Positions 53,888 through 63,616 are shown, counted from the first letter of the stretch. The stretch is 64,000 nucleotides of DNA from DASTPP01 sp035762175 (GCA_035762175.1 DASTPP010000161.1:1-64000), one strand, 5' to 3'. The notes: a model not told the origin generated them from the sequence alone. A program made the numbers and translations.

Positions 53888-55408
53888 ATGGGTGCCGAGA
53901 ACCAGCAGGTGGTGATCGTGGGGGCGGGCTTCGCGGGGCTTTGCGTGGCGATCCGGCTGAAGATGGCGGGGTTCGACGACTTCACGGTGTTCGAGCGGGG
54001 CGAGCGGCTGGGGGGCACCTGGCGCGACAACGCGTACCCGGGGGCGGCGTGCGACGTGCGTTCGAGCCTGTACTCGTTCTCGTTCGAGCCGAACCCGGGC
54101 TGGTCACGGGCGTACGCGCCGCAGGGCGAGATTCTCGCGTACCTCGAGCGCTGCGCCGACAAGTACGGGCTCGGGCCGCACCTGCGGCTCGGGTGCGGGG
54201 TGCAGCGGGCCGAGTTCGACGAGGCGAGCGGGCTCTGGTCGGTGACGCTCGAAGGGGGGCGGGCGGTGAAGGCGCGCTGGGTGGTGGCGGGCTGCGGGGG
54301 GCTGAGTCGCCCGTCGCTGCCGCCGATCCCGGGGCTTTCTGACGTCGAGGGGCCGGTCTTTCACACGGCGCGCTGGCGCCACGACGTCCCGCTCGCGGGC
54401 AAGCGGGTGGCGGTGGTGGGCACGGGGGCGAGCGCGATTCAGATCGTGCCGGCGATCGCGCCCGAGGTCGGGCAGCTCTACGTCTTTCAGCGCACGCCGC
54501 CCTGGGTGCTGCCGAAGCTCGACGCGCCGATCGGGCCGCGGGCGCGGGCGCTCTTCGGGGCGCTGCCGCTCGCGCAGCGGCTCGCGCGGCTCGCGCACTA
54601 CTGGCGCAACGAGCTCGTGGCGACGGGCTTCGTGGGGCACTCGCGCCTCTTGCGGCTGGTCGAGGGCATGGCCCGAAAGCACCTCGCGCGCAGCGTGCCC
54701 GACCCGGCGCTGCGGGCGAAGCTGACGCCCGACTACCGCATCGGCTGCAAGCGCATCTTGATCTCGGACGACTACTACCCGGCGCTCTTGCGGCCGAACG
54801 TCGAGCTCGTCGACGCGGCGGTCGCCGAGGTGCGGGCGCGCTCGGTCGTCGCGGCCGACGGGCGCGAGCGGCCGGTCGACGCGGTGGTGCTGGCGACGGG
54901 CTTTCAGGCGGCCGAGGCGGGGGCGCCCTTCGAGGTGCGGGGCCGGGGCGGGGCCGACCTGGGCGAGGCGTGGCGCGAGGGGCCCGAGGCCTTCTTGGGC
55001 ACGACGGTGGCGGGCTTCCCCAACTTTTTCATGATCGTGGGGCCGAACACGGGGCTCGGGCACAGCTCGATGGTGCTGATGATCGAGTCGCAGGCGGCGT
55101 ACGTGCTGAGCGCGATCGGCGCGATGCGGGGGCGGGGGCTCAGCTTTGCCGACGTGCGGCGCGAGGCGCAGGCGCGCTACAACCGCGAGCTCGCGCGCCG
55201 GCTGCCGAAGACGGTGTGGGCGAGCGGCTGCGCGAGCTGGTACCAGACGGGCGCGGGCAAGAACACGGTCATCTGGCCCGGCTACACCTGGGAGTTTCGC
55301 CTGCGCACGCGGCGCTTCGACCCGCGCGACTACGAGCTCGCGCCGCTCGCGGGCGCCCGGGCGGGGGCGCCGGCGGGCGCGGCCGAGGGGGCGGCCCCGG
55401 CCGAGTGA
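53888..55408 (+). CDS. Flavin-containing Baeyer-Villiger-type monooxygenase
   Basis: 506 residues from ATG 53888; the TTG at 53858 lies inside the operator and was rejected. FAD Rossmann motif VGAGFAGLC, NADPH Rossmann VVGTGASAIQ, and between them a Baeyer-Villiger fingerprint (DVEGPVFHTARWRHD; the leading Phe reads Val). VLATGF and NFFMIVGPNTGLGHSS are also typical. Such enzymes insert oxygen next to ketones or hydroxylate using NADPH and O2. An Ala/Gly tail of 18 residues is unconserved. The palindromic operator suggests substrate induction. Confidence 0.93.
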   Translation: MGAENQQVVIVGAGFAGLCVAIRLKMAGFDDFTVFERGERLGGTWRDNAYPGAACDVRSSLYSFSFEPNPGWSRAYAPQGEILAYLERCADKYGLGPHLRLGCGVQRAEFDEASGLWSVTLEGGRAVKARWVVAGCGGLSRPSLPPIPGLSDVEGPVFHTARWRHDVPLAGKRVAVVGTGASAIQIVPAIAPEVGQLYVFQRTPPWVLPKLDAPIGPRARALFGALPLAQRLARLAHYWRNELVATGFVGHSRLLRLVEGMARKHLARSVPDPALRAKLTPDYRIGCKRILISDDYYPALLRPNVELVDAAVAEVRARSVVAADGRERPVDAVVLATGFQAAEAGAPFEVRGRGGADLGEAWREGPEAFLGTTVAGFPNFFMIVGPNTGLGHSSMVLMIESQAAYVLSAIGAMRGRGLSFADVRREAQARYNRELARRLPKTVWASGCASWYQTGAGKNTVIWPGYTWEFRLRTRRFDPRDYELAPLAGARAGAPAGAAEGAAPAE

Positions 55409-55472
55409 GCGGGGCGCGTCGACCGCGACGAGGGGGCCGCGGCCGCCCCCGCCCGGCGGGCGCGCCGCCCCC

Positions 55473-58253
55473 TCACCAGCGCAGAAAGGCCCGCCGCAGC
55501 GCCCCGCCCTCGGCGCCCTCGTCGTCGACGACCCAGGCCTCGTCGCCGGCGAGGGCGGGCGGCGCGTCGCCCGCGGTGCCGCCGCCGTAGAGCGGGAGCA
55601 GGGCGCGCAGGGCGTCGACGCGGGCGCTGCCCGGGGCCCAGGTGAAGCCGACGAGGGCGCGGCCGCGGCCTTCGGGGCGGGTCATCAGCCCGCGGCAGGC
55701 GCCCGGGCCGCCGCAGGCGAGCGAGAGCGAGAGGGCGGAGGCCTCGTCGAGCCCGGCGAGCGGCTGGGGCAGGCCCTTCGGGGCGCCGTCGGGGCCGAGG
55801 CGCACCCACTGCACCTTGGCCCCTCCGCCGGCCGCGCCCGCCGCGCCGGCCGCCTCGGGCTCTTCGACCCAGACGGCGATCGCCTCGTCGCCCTGGGGCA
55901 CGAGGCGGAGCGAGCGCAGGTGGCGCGAGGTCGTGGCGAGGCGCGCGGGCTCGCCGAGCGGGCTCAGGTCGGACGCCTTCACCCGCAGCACGTAGGGGTT
56001 CGCCGGCGCGCCCGGCGTCGTGCTCCTCGGCTCGGCGAAGGCGACGAAGGCCTCGGCGCCCCGCACGAGCACGGCGACCTCGGTGGCGTCGCCCCCGCCC
56101 TTCGTCAGCCGCCGCTCGGGCGTCACGCGCTTCAGCTCGGCGTCGACCCGCGCCGCGTACACCTCGCCGTTGCGGTCGCGCCCGTCGACCCACGCGACGA
56201 GCCAGCCCTCGGGCAGCGCGCCGAGGTCGACGTCGCCGACGTCGCCCGGGGCCTGGGCGAGCGACGCCTGGCGCTGGCGCCGTCCGTCGGGGCCGAGCCG
56301 CGCGAGCGACAGGTGCGAGTCGGCGCCCTCGCGCACGACGAAGGCCGCGCACGCCACGTCGCCGCGGCTCGAGGGGCTGAGCGCGAGGCTCGAGGCGGCG
56401 ACGGCCTTTTCGGAGAGCGCCGGCGGGGCCGCGGGGGCCTTGGGCGGCGCGGCGGAGGCTTTGGGCGGCGCGGCGGGCGCCGCGGGCTTGGCGGCGCCGG
56501 GCGCGGCCTCGGCGGAGGCTTTGGGCGGCGCCGCGGGCTTGGCGGCGCCGGGCGCGGCCTCGGGCCTGGCGGCGTCGGCCCGGCCGGCCTCGGGCTCGGG
56601 GGCGAACACGCGGAGCGTCGCGAGCGTGCCGGGCGCGGCGCCGGCCGGGGGCTTCGCCGCCTTGGGGTCGCCGGGCCGCACGAGGGAGAGCGCGAGGGTG
56701 CGGCCGCCGACGCGCGCGGCCACGACGTCGACGGGGCGCGGCCCGCGCAGGGGCGTCTCGGCGCCGACCAGGAAGGGGGCCTCGGCGTCGTTGCGCCGCT
56801 CGGCCGCCGGCGCCCACGCCCCCTGGCGCTCGGCGAGGCGCGAGACGAAGGCCGAGGCCGTCGCGCCCTCGCTCGCGCCGAGCGTGAGGCAGGGGCCCGC
56901 CTCGCAGGTCAGGCCCCAGGCCATCGGGACGGGCTCGCCGGCGAGCGGCTCGGGCAAGAGCGGCGCGCTCGCGACGACGCGCAGGTCGGGGTCGAAGCGC
57001 ACGTAGGCGGCGTCGAGCTGGGCCTGGTCGCAGGCGCCGCCGGCGACGCAGCTCGGCGCGACGGTGAGGGCGGCGAAGCCCTCGGGCGAGGCGGCGAGCC
57101 CGGGCACGGCGTCGTCGATGACGCCGTAGCGCAGCGCGGCCGTGCCGGCGACGCGCGCGAGGTCGGGCGCGAGGCTCGAGAGCTGCACGACGCGCCCCTC
57201 GGCCGGGCGCACCGCCGCGTCGTCCCACGCGACGAGCAGGCGGCCGTGGCCCGGGCGCGACGCGGGCGGCGCGGCGAGCCCGACGAAGGCCTGGTCGCCC
57301 GCGCCGACGAGAGGCGCCGAGGGCGGCGCGAGCGGGCGGCCCTCGGCGTCGACGGCGGCGAGCTGCACCCTCGTCTGGGGGCCGCCCTGGTGCGTCCAGG
57401 CGACGACGGCGCGGCCGCCCGACCAGACGGCGTCGAGGTCGGCGCGCGCCTCGGGCGAGGCCGTGAGCGTCTCGGAGCGCTGGGCCGGGCGCCCCGCCGC
57501 GTCGACCGCGCGCGCGAGCACGTGGCCGAGGCCGTCTTTCTTCGCGCGGTGCTCGAAGAAGAGCGAGCCGGGGCCGGCCCCCACGATCTGCCAGGTGCTC
57601 GCGCCCTCGGCGACGAGGGCGGGGGCGGGCGCCTGCGCGCGCTCGCCGAGCGCGGCGACGAACACGCGCGCCTGGGTGCCGCGGTCGACGGCGTAGTAGA
57701 GGTGCGCGCCCGCCTCGGTGCCGGCGGCGTCGGCCCAGCCGAGCGCCTCGGCCCCCTGGTAAAGGGCGCGCGCGGGGCCCCGGGGCTTCGCGTCGTCGCC
57801 GAGGACGAGCGCCTCGAGCGCGAAGCCCGACGCGGTCGTGCGGCCCCAGAGCAAGATCGCGCCCGAGCGCCCGAAGGGCCGCAGCGAGGTGATGGTCAGG
57901 CCGTCGGGGGCGGGCCCGAGCGGGACCCAGCCCCCCTGGGGCGTGCCGTCGGGGCGCAGCGCGAGGGCCCGCCAGAGGCGCGGCCCCTTGCCCTCGACCG
58001 AGGCGACGACGGCGAGGGCGCCGCGGGCGTGGCCGAGCAGGTAGGGCCCCTGCGTCTCGGCCCCGAGGCGCGCGAGCAGCGTGCCGGGCAGGAGCGACGC
58101 CTCGCGCGGCCCCGCCGGCCGCTTCGCCGAGGCCGCGCCGCGCCCCTCGCTGAGGCCGAGCTTCGGGTCGGCCTTCGAACCCTTGCCCCCGCAGCCGAGG
58201 GCGGCGGCGCAGAGGGCTGCCAGCAGGGTCGTCGCGCGTGCGTTCGTGGTCAT
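55473..58253 (-). CDS. Large exported lipoprotein with repeated beta segments
   Basis: 926 residues from MTTNARATT; lipobox AAALGC (Cys21). Many short repeats of the form WRALALRPDGTP, VQLAAVDAEGRPL, LARLGPDGRRQ and VRLGPDGAPKG are spread through the protein, each followed by Trp-rich strands (VAWTHQGG, LVAWDDA, VAWVDGRDRNGEVYAA). This is the pattern of beta-propeller or BNR-like blades. Between the two halves is a Pro/Ala/Lys linker made of KPAAPPKAS repeats (about 575-620). Likely a surface-anchored double propeller. No function assigned. Confidence 0.8.
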   Translation of the reverse strand: MTTNARATTLLAALCAAALGCGGKGSKADPKLGLSEGRGAASAKRPAGPREASLLPGTLLARLGAETQGPYLLGHARGALAVVASVEGKGPRLWRALALRPDGTPQGGWVPLGPAPDGLTITSLRPFGRSGAILLWGRTTASGFALEALVLGDDAKPRGPARALYQGAEALGWADAAGTEAGAHLYYAVDRGTQARVFVAALGERAQAPAPALVAEGASTWQIVGAGPGSLFFEHRAKKDGLGHVLARAVDAAGRPAQRSETLTASPEARADLDAVWSGGRAVVAWTHQGGPQTRVQLAAVDAEGRPLAPPSAPLVGAGDQAFVGLAAPPASRPGHGRLLVAWDDAAVRPAEGRVVQLSSLAPDLARVAGTAALRYGVIDDAVPGLAASPEGFAALTVAPSCVAGGACDQAQLDAAYVRFDPDLRVVASAPLLPEPLAGEPVPMAWGLTCEAGPCLTLGASEGATASAFVSRLAERQGAWAPAAERRNDAEAPFLVGAETPLRGPRPVDVVAARVGGRTLALSLVRPGDPKAAKPPAGAAPGTLATLRVFAPEPEAGRADAARPEAAPGAAKPAAPPKASAEAAPGAAKPAAPAAPPKASAAPPKAPAAPPALSEKAVAASSLALSPSSRGDVACAAFVVREGADSHLSLARLGPDGRRQRQASLAQAPGDVGDVDLGALPEGWLVAWVDGRDRNGEVYAARVDAELKRVTPERRLTKGGGDATEVAVLVRGAEAFVAFAEPRSTTPGAPANPYVLRVKASDLSPLGEPARLATTSRHLRSLRLVPQGDEAIAVWVEEPEAAGAAGAAGGGAKVQWVRLGPDGAPKGLPQPLAGLDEASALSLSLACGGPGACRGLMTRPEGRGRALVGFTWAPGSARVDALRALLPLYGGGTAGDAPPALAGDEAWVVDDEGAEGGALRRAFLRW

Positions 58254-58346
58254 GGCTCGGCCCGGGGGGCGCGCGAAGGCCTCGGCCGGTCGCGCGCCCC
58301 CCGCGTCCTCAACCGGGCGGGGGGCGGGCGTCTTCCGGGGCAAGGC

Positions 58347-59552
58347 TCAGGCCCCTCGCTCGAGCGCCTCGACGGCCTCGAGCGCGAGGGCGGCGCCCGC
58401 TTCGATCTCGTCGTCGCGCAGGTAGGGCGCGGGCCCGAGGCGCAGGAGGTCGCCGCGCGCGTCGACGTAGACGCCCCGCTCGCGCAGGCGCGCGGCGGCG
58501 GCGCGCGCCTGCGGCGTGCGCAGGGCGACGAAGCCGCCCCGGCGCGCGGGCTCGGGCGGGGTCGCGACCGAGAGCCGGCCCTCGCGCGCGAGCCGGTGGC
58601 CGAGGGCCGCCTCGAGCAAGAGGCCGGTCTGGTGCAGCGAGAGCTCGCGCAGCGCCTCGACGCCCAGGCCGAAGCGGTCGAAGAGGTCGAGCGCGGCCTC
58701 GGCGCGGTAGAGCCCGGCGGGGTCGAAGGTCGAGCCCGCGAAGCGGTCGCCCCCCGGCCCGTAGCCGACGGGCCCGTACGCCCGCGGCCGCTCGAGCGCG
58801 TCGAATTCGGCGAACCAGCCCGTGTAAAGCGGCCGCAAGGCCGAGCCGGGCGGGGCGCGCAGAAAGCAGACGCCCTCGCCGAACTGGGCGTACTTGTAGC
58901 CGCCCCCGAGCACGAAGGCGCTCTCTTTGGCGGGCCCGTAGTCGAGCGGCACGACGTTGAAGGCGTGGTAGGCGTCGACGAGCGGCAGCGCGCCCGCCCC
59001 GGCCGCGCGGGCGACGACCTCGCCGAGGCCGGCGACCACGGCGGCGTCTTCGAAGAGCACGGCCGAGACGGCGACGCAGGCGACCCCGGGCTCGATCGCC
59101 GCGCAGAGCCGCTCGGCGAGCGAGGCGCGCTCGGACGCGTCGACCCAGGTGACGCGCACCCCCGCCTCGCCGAGGCGCGCGAGCTGCCGGAAGAGCGAGT
59201 GGAACTCGCCGGTCGTCGCGACGACGTGCGTCTCGGGCGACGCCGGAAAGCACGAGAGCAGCCGGAAGGCGAGCTCGTGGGTGCTGCCGCCGAAGGCGAG
59301 CGGGTCGGCCCCGTCGAAGCCGAGGCGCCCGAGCACCCGCCGGGCCACCCGGCCGCGCCGCGCGAAGACGGCGCGCTGCCACTTGTCGTCGACGTGCTCG
59401 GCGGCGTCGTCGAAGCACGCCTGCATCGCGCGCCGGGCCGCGTCGGGCCAGGCCTGGTGCGAGTGGCCGCTCAAGAGGATGCGCCCCGGGCGCAGGAAGG
59501 CGGCGTACTCGCGCCGCAGCGCCTCGAGGTCGAAGGGCCGCCGGTAGGTCAC
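58347..59552 (-). CDS. Kynureninase-like PLP enzyme (aminotransferase class V fold)
   Basis: 401 residues from a GTG overlapping the glgA stop (GTGA). Fold-type I PLP motifs are ILLSGHSHQAWPDAA, FGGSTHEL, VVATTGEFHSL, LPLVDAYHAFNVVPLDYG and the PLP-lysine site GGGYKYAQFGEG, closest in layout to kynureninase, which cleaves kynurenine to anthranilate. The glgA coupling is unexpected for tryptophan degradation and no other kynurenine genes are present, so a different substrate is possible. Confidence 0.8.
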   Translation of the reverse strand: MTYRRPFDLEALRREYAAFLRPGRILLSGHSHQAWPDAARRAMQACFDDAAEHVDDKWQRAVFARRGRVARRVLGRLGFDGADPLAFGGSTHELAFRLLSCFPASPETHVVATTGEFHSLFRQLARLGEAGVRVTWVDASERASLAERLCAAIEPGVACVAVSAVLFEDAAVVAGLGEVVARAAGAGALPLVDAYHAFNVVPLDYGPAKESAFVLGGGYKYAQFGEGVCFLRAPPGSALRPLYTGWFAEFDALERPRAYGPVGYGPGGDRFAGSTFDPAGLYRAEAALDLFDRFGLGVEALRELSLHQTGLLLEAALGHRLAREGRLSVATPPEPARRGGFVALRTPQARAAAARLRERGVYVDARGDLLRLGPAPYLRDDEIEAGAALALEAVEALERGA

Positions 59553-61273
59553 GACTCGCGCCCCGTCGGCGGCGTGCGCCCGGGCGGCGGGCGGGGCGGG
59601 GGCGGCGGCGCCTCGGAGGGCGAACGGCGCGTCGGAGGCGGCAGCGCCTCGGCGGGCGGGCGTCGGGTCGAAGGCGGCGGCGCGTCGGGCGCCGGGCGGC
59701 TCGTCGAAGGCGGCGGCGCGTCGGGCGCCGGGCGGCGCGTCGAAGGCGGCGGCGCGTCGGGCGCCGGGCGGCGCGGCGAGCGCGGCGGCGGCTCGTCGGG
59801 CTCGAAGGGGTGGCCGCGGCGGGCGGCGTACGCGGCGCGGTAGACGTCCTCGTAGGCGGCGGCGGCGCGCGACCAGCCGAAGTCTTGGCCCATGCCGACG
59901 CAGCGCATGCGGTCGAGGTCGGCCTGGCGGTTGTGGAAGGCCCAGAGCGACCAGCCGAGCACGTCGTGCAGGCTGCGCGGCGTCAGATCGTGCACGACGA
60001 AGCCGGTGCCGAAGCCGGTGCGCTCGTCGTAGTTCCACACGGTGTCGGCGAGGCCGCCGGTGGCGTGCACGATGGGCAGGGTGCCGTAGCGCAGGCTGTA
60101 CATCTGGTTCATGCCGCAGGGCTCGTAGCGCGAGGGCATGACGAAGAAGTCGGCCCCGGCCTCGATGCGGTGCGCGAGCCCGTCGTCGAAGCGCAGGAAG
60201 GCGGCGACCTTGTCGGGGTGGGCCCGCGCGAAGCCCTCGAAGGCGCCCTCGAGCCCGGGGTCGCCGCTGCCGAGCACGACGAACTGCACGTCCCAGCGCA
60301 GGACGGCGGGCAGGGTGGCGAGCAGCACGTCCATGCCCTTCTGCCCCGTCAGGCGCGTGACGACGCCGTAGAGGGGCACGTCGGGCCGGGCGGGCAGGCG
60401 CGCCTCGCGCTGCAGCGCCGCCTTGCACGCGGCCTTGCCCGCGAGGTCGTCGGCGTCGAAGTTCGCGGCGAGGTGCCGGTCGGTGCGAGGGTCCCAGGTG
60501 CGGTCGTCGATGCCGTTGAGCACGCCGCTGACGGCGCCCGCGCGCGCCCGCACGACGCCGTCGAGCCCCGCGCCCTTGTCGGGCTGGGCGATCTCGCGGG
60601 CGTACGAGGGGCTGACGGCGACGACGCGGTCGGCGAAGACGAGCCCGCCCTTCAGCAGGTTGAGCGTGCCGAAGTGCTCGAACTGGTCGCCGCGCAGGTG
60701 CTCGGCGCCGAGCCCCGTCGCGCCGAACGCCTCGAGCGAGAAGACGCCCTGGTAGCCGAGGTTGTGCACCGTGAGCACCGAGCCGGCGCCGTGCAGCGGC
60801 GTGCCCCACTCGGTCGTCTTGACGTAGGCCGGCGCGAGCGCCGCCTGCCAGTCGTGCGCGTGCACGATGTCGGGCAGAAACCCCTCGGCCCGCGCGAGCG
60901 CGAAGGCGCCGCGGCACAGGTAGGCGAAGCGCTCGACGTTGTCGCCGAAGTCGCCGTTCGCGTCGCCGTAGAGCCCGGCCCGGTCGTAGTAGTGCAGGTG
61001 CTCGAGGAAGTAGACCGGCGGCCCGCCCCCGAGCCGCCCCCGCCGCGCCGCCCCGTACGCCGCGAAGCCGCCCATGGGCACGATGAGCGCGTGCGGCAGG
61101 CGCTCGAGCGCGTCCCAGTCGATGCCCCGGTAGAGCGGCACCACGACGCGCACGTCGAGCCCCCGCTCGTGCTGGGCGATGGGCAGCGAGCCCACCACGT
61201 CGCCGAGGCCCCCGGTCTTGACGAAGGGGGCGCACTCGGACGCGATGTGCAACACCCGGAAAGGTCGGGCCAC
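59549..61273 (-). CDS. glgA: Glycogen synthase with repetitive Pro-rich tail
   Basis: 574 residues from the GTG at 61273, which places FRVLHIASECAPFVKTGGLGD at the N-terminus as in the family; an ATG 111 bases upstream would add a Gly/Pro stretch and overlap the divergent gene. Elongates glycogen from ADP-glucose. KTGGLGDVVGSLP, HDWQAAL, the DRVVAVSP segment and PSRYEPCGMNQMY are present. The last 80 residues are an extension with 12-residue repeats RRPAPDAPPPST. The stop overlaps the kynureninase-like start. No other glg gene is nearby. Confidence 0.93.
   Translation of the reverse strand: MARPFRVLHIASECAPFVKTGGLGDVVGSLPIAQHERGLDVRVVVPLYRGIDWDALERLPHALIVPMGGFAAYGAARRGRLGGGPPVYFLEHLHYYDRAGLYGDANGDFGDNVERFAYLCRGAFALARAEGFLPDIVHAHDWQAALAPAYVKTTEWGTPLHGAGSVLTVHNLGYQGVFSLEAFGATGLGAEHLRGDQFEHFGTLNLLKGGLVFADRVVAVSPSYAREIAQPDKGAGLDGVVRARAGAVSGVLNGIDDRTWDPRTDRHLAANFDADDLAGKAACKAALQREARLPARPDVPLYGVVTRLTGQKGMDVLLATLPAVLRWDVQFVVLGSGDPGLEGAFEGFARAHPDKVAAFLRFDDGLAHRIEAGADFFVMPSRYEPCGMNQMYSLRYGTLPIVHATGGLADTVWNYDERTGFGTGFVVHDLTPRSLHDVLGWSLWAFHNRQADLDRMRCVGMGQDFGWSRAAAAYEDVYRAAYAARRGHPFEPDEPPPRSPRRPAPDAPPPSTRRPAPDAPPPSTSRPAPDAPPPSTRRPPAEALPPPTRRSPSEAPPPPPRPPPGRTPPTGRES
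59667..59774 (-). repeat. 36-bp tandem repeats in glgA tail
   Basis: Three near-perfect units (GTCGAAGGCGGCGGCGCGTC plus GGGCGCCGGGCGGC) start at 59667, 59703 and 59739, and a degenerate copy follows. In frame, they encode the Pro/Ala-rich 12-residue repeats at the GlgA C-terminus. Confidence 0.88.
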
Positions 61274-61382
61274 GGCCGCGCCTAGCGAGCCCGCCCCGAC
61301 CGGGGCGCGCGAAGAAGGTCGGACGACGTCGTCACCCGACCCGCCTACCACGGGGCCGCGCCCGAAAGCAGGCCCTTCGCCC

Positions 61383-62717
61383 ATGCCCGACCCGCCCCCC
61401 GCCCCGCCCCCTCCCCTCTCGCCCCCCGCCCGCCGGCGCGCCGCCCGCCTCGCGCTCGCCGTGCCCTCGCTGACGCTGCTCGCGGCGACGGCGGCGCTGC
61501 TGGTGGGGGCGAGCCCGCGCGGGCTCGTGGCGGCGCGCGTCTACGGCGGCCCGAGCCGGGGGCCCGGCCCGCACGCGCTGCGCCTCGCGTGCGCGCGCTA
61601 CGCCGTCGGCGTCGAAGACCCCGTCGCGCTCGAGGGCCTGGCCGTCGCGATCGGGGGCCAAACGCTGCCCGCCGCGTGCGACGGGGCGGGCCACGGCGAC
61701 CTCGCCCTGCCCGCGGGCCTCGCCCTGCCCGAGCGCCCCGCGATCGAGGTGCGAAGGGGCGATCGCACCCTCGCCCGGGGCGTCGCCGACGTCTCGACGC
61801 AGGCGTGGCAACGCGCGTTCACGGCCCGCCCGGCGCGGGTGCCGGTCGCGGCCTCGCCCGGCCCGCCCTTCGAGCTGCTCGTCGACGGCGGCGCCCTCGC
61901 CGTCGGGCAGCGCTCGCGCGCCTGGCTGCGCGGGCGCGCGGCCGACCTCTCGGCCCCGCCGCGGGCGCTCGGCTTCGGCGCCGAGGCGGGCGCGCCCGCG
62001 CCGCTCGGGGGCGGCGGCGGCTGGGCCTTCGACCTGCGGGCGACCTTCGTGCAGGCCTCGGTCTCGCTCGCGCCGGGCCCGGGCGAGGGGGGCGAGCGCT
62101 GGCAGGCCGAGGCGTCGCTGCCCGTCATCGCGGGCGCCCCCGTGGTCGAGGCGCTCGCGAGCGAGGGCGGGCGGCTGCGGGCGATCGTGCGCTCGCCGTC
62201 GGGGCGGGGCGACGCGTACGCGCGCGTCGTCGACCGCGAGGGCCGGCGCGACGGGGCGCTCGTGCCGCTCTCCCGGCGCTCGCCCGAAGGCTGGCCCGAG
62301 GGCGAATGGTCGGCCCCGGCGCCGCCCCCCGGCGCGCCCGCCTGGCTCATCGTCTCGGCCTCGGTCGACGGCGGCCCCGCCCTGGCGCTGCCCTTGCCGC
62401 CGGGCGGCGAGCCGCGCGACGGGGCGTTCGTGCCCGACGCGCTCTGGGTCGACGGGCTCGCGCCGGCGCGCGCGGCGGAGGCGGCGCGGCTCGGGCGCGC
62501 GCGCTGGGCCGTGGCGGCGCTCGTGGCGAGCGGGGCGCTGCTCGAAGCGTGGCTGCTCGTGTGGCTGCAGCGGGCGCGGGCGCTCGTCACCGGCGAGCCC
62601 GCGGGCGAGCGCATCCCGCTACGGCCGCTGCGCTCGGGCTGGCTCGCCCTCGCGCTCGGCGTCGTGTGGCTCGCCTTCGTCATCATCGGGATACTCCTCG
62701 GCGCCGGGCTCGGGTAG
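61383..62717 (+). CDS. Membrane-anchored protein of unknown function
   Basis: 444 residues. A Pro-rich start and one helix (ALAVPSLTLLAATAALLVGA) place the next 340 residues outside the cytoplasm; they are beta-rich (RVYGGPSRGPG, AIEVRRGDRTLARGV, WAFDLRATFVQASVSLAP), like carboxypeptidase-regulatory or Ig-like domains. Two closing helices (AVAALVASGALLEAWLLVWL and LALALGVVWLAFVIIGILLGA) return it to the membrane. Divergent from glgA by 109 bp. No family recognised. Confidence 0.75.
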   Translation: MPDPPPAPPPPLSPPARRRAARLALAVPSLTLLAATAALLVGASPRGLVAARVYGGPSRGPGPHALRLACARYAVGVEDPVALEGLAVAIGGQTLPAACDGAGHGDLALPAGLALPERPAIEVRRGDRTLARGVADVSTQAWQRAFTARPARVPVAASPGPPFELLVDGGALAVGQRSRAWLRGRAADLSAPPRALGFGAEAGAPAPLGGGGGWAFDLRATFVQASVSLAPGPGEGGERWQAEASLPVIAGAPVVEALASEGGRLRAIVRSPSGRGDAYARVVDREGRRDGALVPLSRRSPEGWPEGEWSAPAPPPGAPAWLIVSASVDGGPALALPLPPGGEPRDGAFVPDALWVDGLAPARAAEAARLGRARWAVAALVASGALLEAWLLVWLQRARALVTGEPAGERIPLRPLRSGWLALALGVVWLAFVIIGILLGAGLG

Positions 62718-62905
62718 AAGCGGCGGCGAAGGCCCGTGGCCCGGCTTTTGCTAACCCACCGGCGTGCCGCGGCGACCCCGCCGAAATTAGGCGGCCCGCC
62801 GGGCGAAGTGACAACGTGGCGTTGCGCCGTCCGGGTCGGTCGTCTAAGGCAAAGGCCGCGAAGGGCGCTTTTATGGGTTTTTGACCGTTGTATCGGGCCA
62901 ACGAG

Positions 62906-63616
62906 ATGCCGCTCCTACGTTACACTGAAGATTGCTTGGAGGCGGCCCAGGGCCGCGGGCCGATCGCGCCCCGCCACGACGCGCAGGGGCGCAAGCTGTC
63001 GCGGCCCGTGGGCATTCGCGTGTTCGAGAACGGCGCGCTCGAGTTCATCAGCCGGGCGCATCCGGTGACCCCCATTCTGTGGGCGGGGCCGGTCGCCGCC
63101 TACGGGCTGTACCGGGGCCTCGCCGGCCCGCTCGGCGCCGGGCGCGCGCTCGCCCTCTTCGCGGGCGGCTGGCTGCTCTGGTCGCTGCTCGAGTACTGGC
63201 TGCACCGCTGGGTCTTCCACTATGGCGAAAACGCCGAGGCGCCGGCCGAGAAATTCAGCTTCTTCATTCGCCACGGCTACCACCATGACTTCCCGAACGA
63301 CCCGATGCGCCTGGTCGCGCCGCCCATGCTGGGCTGGCCCCTGGCCGCCGTGGTCGGCGCGATCTACTACGTCGCCTTCGGCCCGCCCGCCTTCTACCCG
63401 ATCCTCGCCGGCACCTTCGTCGGCTACATCGCCTACGACTGGGTGCATTACTATACGCACCACGTTCGGCCCACCACCCGGCTCGGCAAGTGGTTTCGCA
63501 AGTACCACATGGAGCACCACTACCTCGACCACGGCGCGCACTTCGGGGTAAGTTCCCCCCTGTGGGACGTGGTCTTCGGCACCTTCCGCGCCCGGCGCAA
63601 GGCGCCCGCCGACTGA
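62906..63616 (+). CDS. Fatty acid 2-hydroxylase/sterol desaturase-family protein
   Basis: 236 residues from ATG 62906; a TTG 18 bases upstream is an alternative. Membrane helices carry the di-iron histidine boxes LHRWVFH, HGYHHDFP, HYYTHH and HMEHHYLDHGAHFG, in the Scs7-like order and spacing. Such enzymes hydroxylate fatty acyl chains, for instance in sphingolipids, which some myxobacteria make. Inner membrane. Its 3' end overlaps the likely start of the next gene. Confidence 0.9.
   Translation: MPLLRYTEDCLEAAQGRGPIAPRHDAQGRKLSRPVGIRVFENGALEFISRAHPVTPILWAGPVAAYGLYRGLAGPLGAGRALALFAGGWLLWSLLEYWLHRWVFHYGENAEAPAEKFSFFIRHGYHHDFPNDPMRLVAPPMLGWPLAAVVGAIYYVAFGPPAFYPILAGTFVGYIAYDWVHYYTHHVRPTTRLGKWFRKYHMEHHYLDHGAHFGVSSPLWDVVFGTFRARRKAPAD

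Noticed and set aside
55146..59843. 1565-residue plus-strand open frame
   Set aside because: Antisense to the large lipoprotein and kynureninase-like genes; Arg/Gly/Ala-only composition.
59552..61235. Kynureninase-like protein extending to 962 residues
   Set aside because: The extra N-terminal frame lies over glgA in another frame and lacks protein features; the GTG at 59552 fits the family start.
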